NCBI RefSeq assembly: GCF_003253115.1
Contig: NZ_QEQF01000002.1
Span: 124,001-188,000 of the forward strand
Length of the DNA: 64,000 nt
Direction of reading: 5' to 3'
From: Haemophilus_A paraphrohaemolyticus_A
Lineage (GTDB): Bacteria > Pseudomonadota > Gammaproteobacteria > Enterobacterales > Pasteurellaceae
The notes beneath the pieces were generated by a model, which was not told the DNA's origin, did no database searches, and saw only the letters and a program-made list of their open reading frames with translations. This document shows, piece after piece, positions 61,558-64,000 of the stretch; the first letter of the stretch is position 1, and every line of letters begins with the position of its first letter. The translations under genes were made by a program, and so were the position numbers.

Positions 61558-64000
61558 ATGCAGGTCTCAAGACGTAAGTTTTTCAAGATCTGTGCAGGTG
61601 GTATGGCAGGGACTTCTGCAGCAATGCTTGGTTTTGCACCAAGTGAAGCGTTAGCAGCCCCTCGCGAGTACAAGCTTTTACGAGCTAAAGAAACTCGCCA
61701 ATCCTGTACTTATTGTGCCGTAGGCTGCGGTATGTTGATGTATAGTCTCGGTGATGGGGCAATGAATTCACGTGGTAAATTGTTCCACGTGGAAGGTGAC
61801 CCAGACCATCCAGTTAGCCGCGGGGCATTATGTCCAAAAGGTGCAGGGGTGTTGGATTATGTAAACAGTCCAAACCGCTTGCAATATCCAGAATATCGTG
61901 CGCCAGGTTCTGACAAGTGGGAACGCATTTCTTGGCATGATGCGATTCATAAAGTTGCGAAATTATTGAAAGAAGACCGTGATGCCAACTGGGAAGCCAC
62001 CAATGCGGAAGGTACTCCAGTTAATCGTTGGGCAACCACAGGTTTCTTGACAGCTTCAGCTGCAAGTAATGAAACGGCTCTTTTAACCCAAAAATTTGGT
62101 CGTGCCTTTGGTATGTTGGTTTTAGATAACCAAGCGAGTACCTGACACGGACCTACGGTAGCAAGTCTTGCTCCTAGTTTCGGTCGCGGTGCGATGACCA
62201 ACCATTGGGTTGATATTAAAAATGCGGACGTTGTGGTGGTAATGGGCGGTAACGCTGCAGAAGCTCACCCAGTTGGTTTCCGTTGGGCTATTGAAGCGAA
62301 AAAACAAAATGGTGCGAAGTTAATGGTGGTTGATCCACGCTTTAACCGTACGGCTTCAGTGGCTGATTTCTACTCTCCAATTCGTTCAGGTACAGACATC
62401 ACCTTATTATTAGGTGTGATTAAGTATCTTTTAGATAATGATAAAATCCAACACGAATATGTAAAACATTACACCAATGCAAGCTTCTTAATTCACGAAG
62501 GCTTTGGTTTTGAAGATGGCTTATTCACGGGCTATAACCCTGAAACACGTTCTTATGATAAATCAACGTGGTCTTATCAATTGGATGAAAATGGTCAGCC
62601 AAAACGTGATATGACACTTCAAGATCCACGTTGTGTCATCAACTTATTGAAAAAACACGTGGAACGTTATACGCCTGAAATGATTGAGCGTGTTTGTGGT
62701 ACAAAACAAAAAGCATTCCAAGAATTTGCAGAAACCATTGCTTCAACTGCTGATCCAAAACGTACGACGACATTCTTGTACGCATTAGGTTGGACGCAAC
62801 ATACGGTGGGTGCACAAAATATTCGTTCAATGGCGATGATCCAGTTGCTTTTAGGTAATATCGGTATGTCTGGCGGTGGCGTAAACGCATTGCGTGGTCA
62901 CTCGAATGTACAAGGTACAACAGATATGGGCTTATTCCCATCTATGTTACCAGGCTATATTCCATTACCAATTGAAACAGATACTACTTTAGATGCTTTC
63001 CTAAAACGTATTACACCAAAAACAGCGGTAGATGGTCAGACAAACTACTGGCAAAACACCCCGAAATTTATGGTGAGTATGCTTAAAGCCTTCTATGGAG
63101 AGAATGCTACTAAAGAGAACGAGTTCGGTTACCACAATTTACCGAAACAATATAAGAAAAAAATGGATCATATGAGATTTATTGAATTGATGGATCAAGG
63201 CAAAATCAATGGTTATATCTGCCAAGGTTATAATCCATTAGCCTCTTATCCAGATAAAAATAAAATCTCAAGTGCGTTACGTAAATTAAAATTCTTAATT
63301 GTTTGTGACCCATTAGCGACTGATACTTCAGAATTCTGGCAACATCATGGTGAATATAACGATGTAAATCCTGCTGATATTCAAACTGAGGTTATTCGTT
63401 TACCAACCATCTGTTTTGCTGAAGAAGATGGCTCAATTGCAAACTCTGGTCGTTGGTTACAATGGCACTGGAAAGCGGCTGAACCGCCAAAAGAAGCAAA
63501 ACCAGATGTGGATATTCTTGCAGAAATCCGTGAAGTGATGCTTGAAATGTATCACGAAGAGAAAGCACAAGGTAAAACACCTGTTTCGCTTGAAACCATT
63601 GAGGCAATGACCTGGGATTATAACAACCCATTAGAGCCGAAAGCGGATGAACTCGCGAAAGAGAATAATGGTTACGCATTAGAAGATCTTTATGATGCAA
63701 GCGGTAAATTAATTGCGAAAAAAGGCGAATTGCTTTCAAGCTTTGCTCAACTTCGCGATGATGGTTCAACTTCATCAGCGATTTGGATCTACACCGGTCA
63801 ATGGACAGAAAAAGGTAACCAAATGGCGAACCGCGATAACAGCGACCCATCTGGTTTAGGTAATACATTAGGTTGGGCATTCTCATGGCCTCTTAACCGT
63901 CGTGTACTTTATAACCGAGCCTCTGCAGACTTATCAGGTAAACCGTGGAACCCGAAACGCCAGCTTGTAAAATGGAATGGCAAAAACTGGAACTACATTG
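61558..64000 (+). CDS. fdnG: Formate dehydrogenase major (alpha) subunit, selenocysteine-containing, Tat-exported (partial)
   Basis: This is the first 814 codons of a FdnG/FdoG-type molybdoenzyme that oxidises formate in the periplasm and feeds quinones. The twin-arginine signal is SRRKFFK at residues 4-10, and the [4Fe-4S] site is CTYCAVGCGM with CPKGAG downstream (residues 50-98). The in-frame TGA at 62143-62145 (codon 196) follows NQAST and precedes HGPTVASLAPSFGRG. Selenocysteine is at residue 196 in E. coli FdnG too, and the frame stays open beyond it to the window end. AGGAGTGATTT precedes the ATG. The missing C-terminal 200 or so residues lie outside. fdoG is the alternative name. Confidence 0.95.
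62143..62181 (+). promoter_or_regulatory. SECIS element of the formate dehydrogenase gene
   Basis: Starting at the TGA codon, the sequence is close to the E. coli fdnG/fdhF bacterial SECIS. The apical hairpin GGTAGCA-AGTCT-TGCTCC lies about 16-34 bases after the UGA, with the AGUCU loop read by SelB. Confidence 0.85.

Noticed and set aside
61558..62145. Truncated 195-residue formate dehydrogenase
   Set aside because: The stop is a selenocysteine TGA with a SECIS element, and the frame continues with conserved sequence.
63392..63886. 164-codon minus-strand frame inside formate dehydrogenase
   Set aside because: Antisense shadow of the conserved coding frame. Composition is unlike a real protein.

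Overview
This window is ordinary chromosome from a bacterium of the family Pasteurellaceae, most likely the Mannheimia / Actinobacillus pleuropneumoniae / Haemophilus ducreyi branch. The base composition is AT-rich (roughly 40% GC by eye). DNA uptake signal sequences of the ACAAGCGGTC type are scattered on both strands, for example at 8235-8244, 9519-9528, 41690-41699 and 60890-60899. They replace the AAGTGCGGT type of H. influenzae. Gene content and order (yciC-yciB-yciA-yciI, infC-rpmI-rplT, lnt-corC, focA-pflB-pflA, tyrR-sapABCD, hutX-hutZ) also fit this family. I see no prophage, insertion sequence or CRISPR array. Species assignment is inference.

Layout. 1-4 kb: end of a cytochrome c gene, then a minus-strand block with xthA, an antiporter-type transporter, ttcA and yfbV. 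4.2-5.6 kb: a trimeric autotransporter adhesin with collagen-like and tandem repeats. 5.8-7.8 kb: the yciC-yciB-yciA-yciI cluster. 7.9-10.3 kb: competence gene comEC behind a candidate CRP-S/Sxy site. 10.3-14 kb, minus strand: gdhA, bamE, yejK and a higBA toxin-antitoxin pair whose toxin gene is frameshifted. 14-17 kb: ridA, pgeF, a tRNA-Ile2(CAT), and the translation genes rplT, rpmI and infC; infC starts at ATT. 17.2-24.8 kb: norM-recB, and lnt and corC with a palindromic mini-repeat between them. 24.9-27.2 kb: a DUF2057 protein, a BASS-family transporter and gmhA. 27.4-33 kb: a short TyrR-like regulator followed by sapABCD, with no sapF. 33-40.8 kb: CPA1 antiporter, ppiD, a single-lobe solute-binding-like protein, mrp and priA. 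40.8-45 kb: the anaerobic focA/pflB/pflA block with a candidate FNR box. 45.3-55.7 kb: a YqaA/DedA-type protein, uvrC, menC, rsuA, a Bcr/CflA pump, a 53-codon small ORF, gyrA, a purine permease behind a clear PurR box, and trxA. 55.7-60.4 kb: a haem/haemoglobin acquisition locus. 60.5-64 kb: fdhD, and divergently the selenocysteine-containing formate dehydrogenase alpha subunit, which runs off the window.

The most interesting part is 55.7-60.4 kb. A TonB-dependent haemoglobin-type receptor faces a lipoprotein made of a long coiled coil joined to a TbpB/HpuA-like barrel domain, followed by hutX and hutZ. The two transcription units diverge from a short spacer in which a Fur-like box overlaps or abuts both predicted promoters. 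Together they could capture haem at the surface, carry it across the outer membrane and handle it in the cytoplasm. The anaerobic genes (focA-pfl, formate dehydrogenase, fdhD) form a second theme, making formate and then oxidising it.
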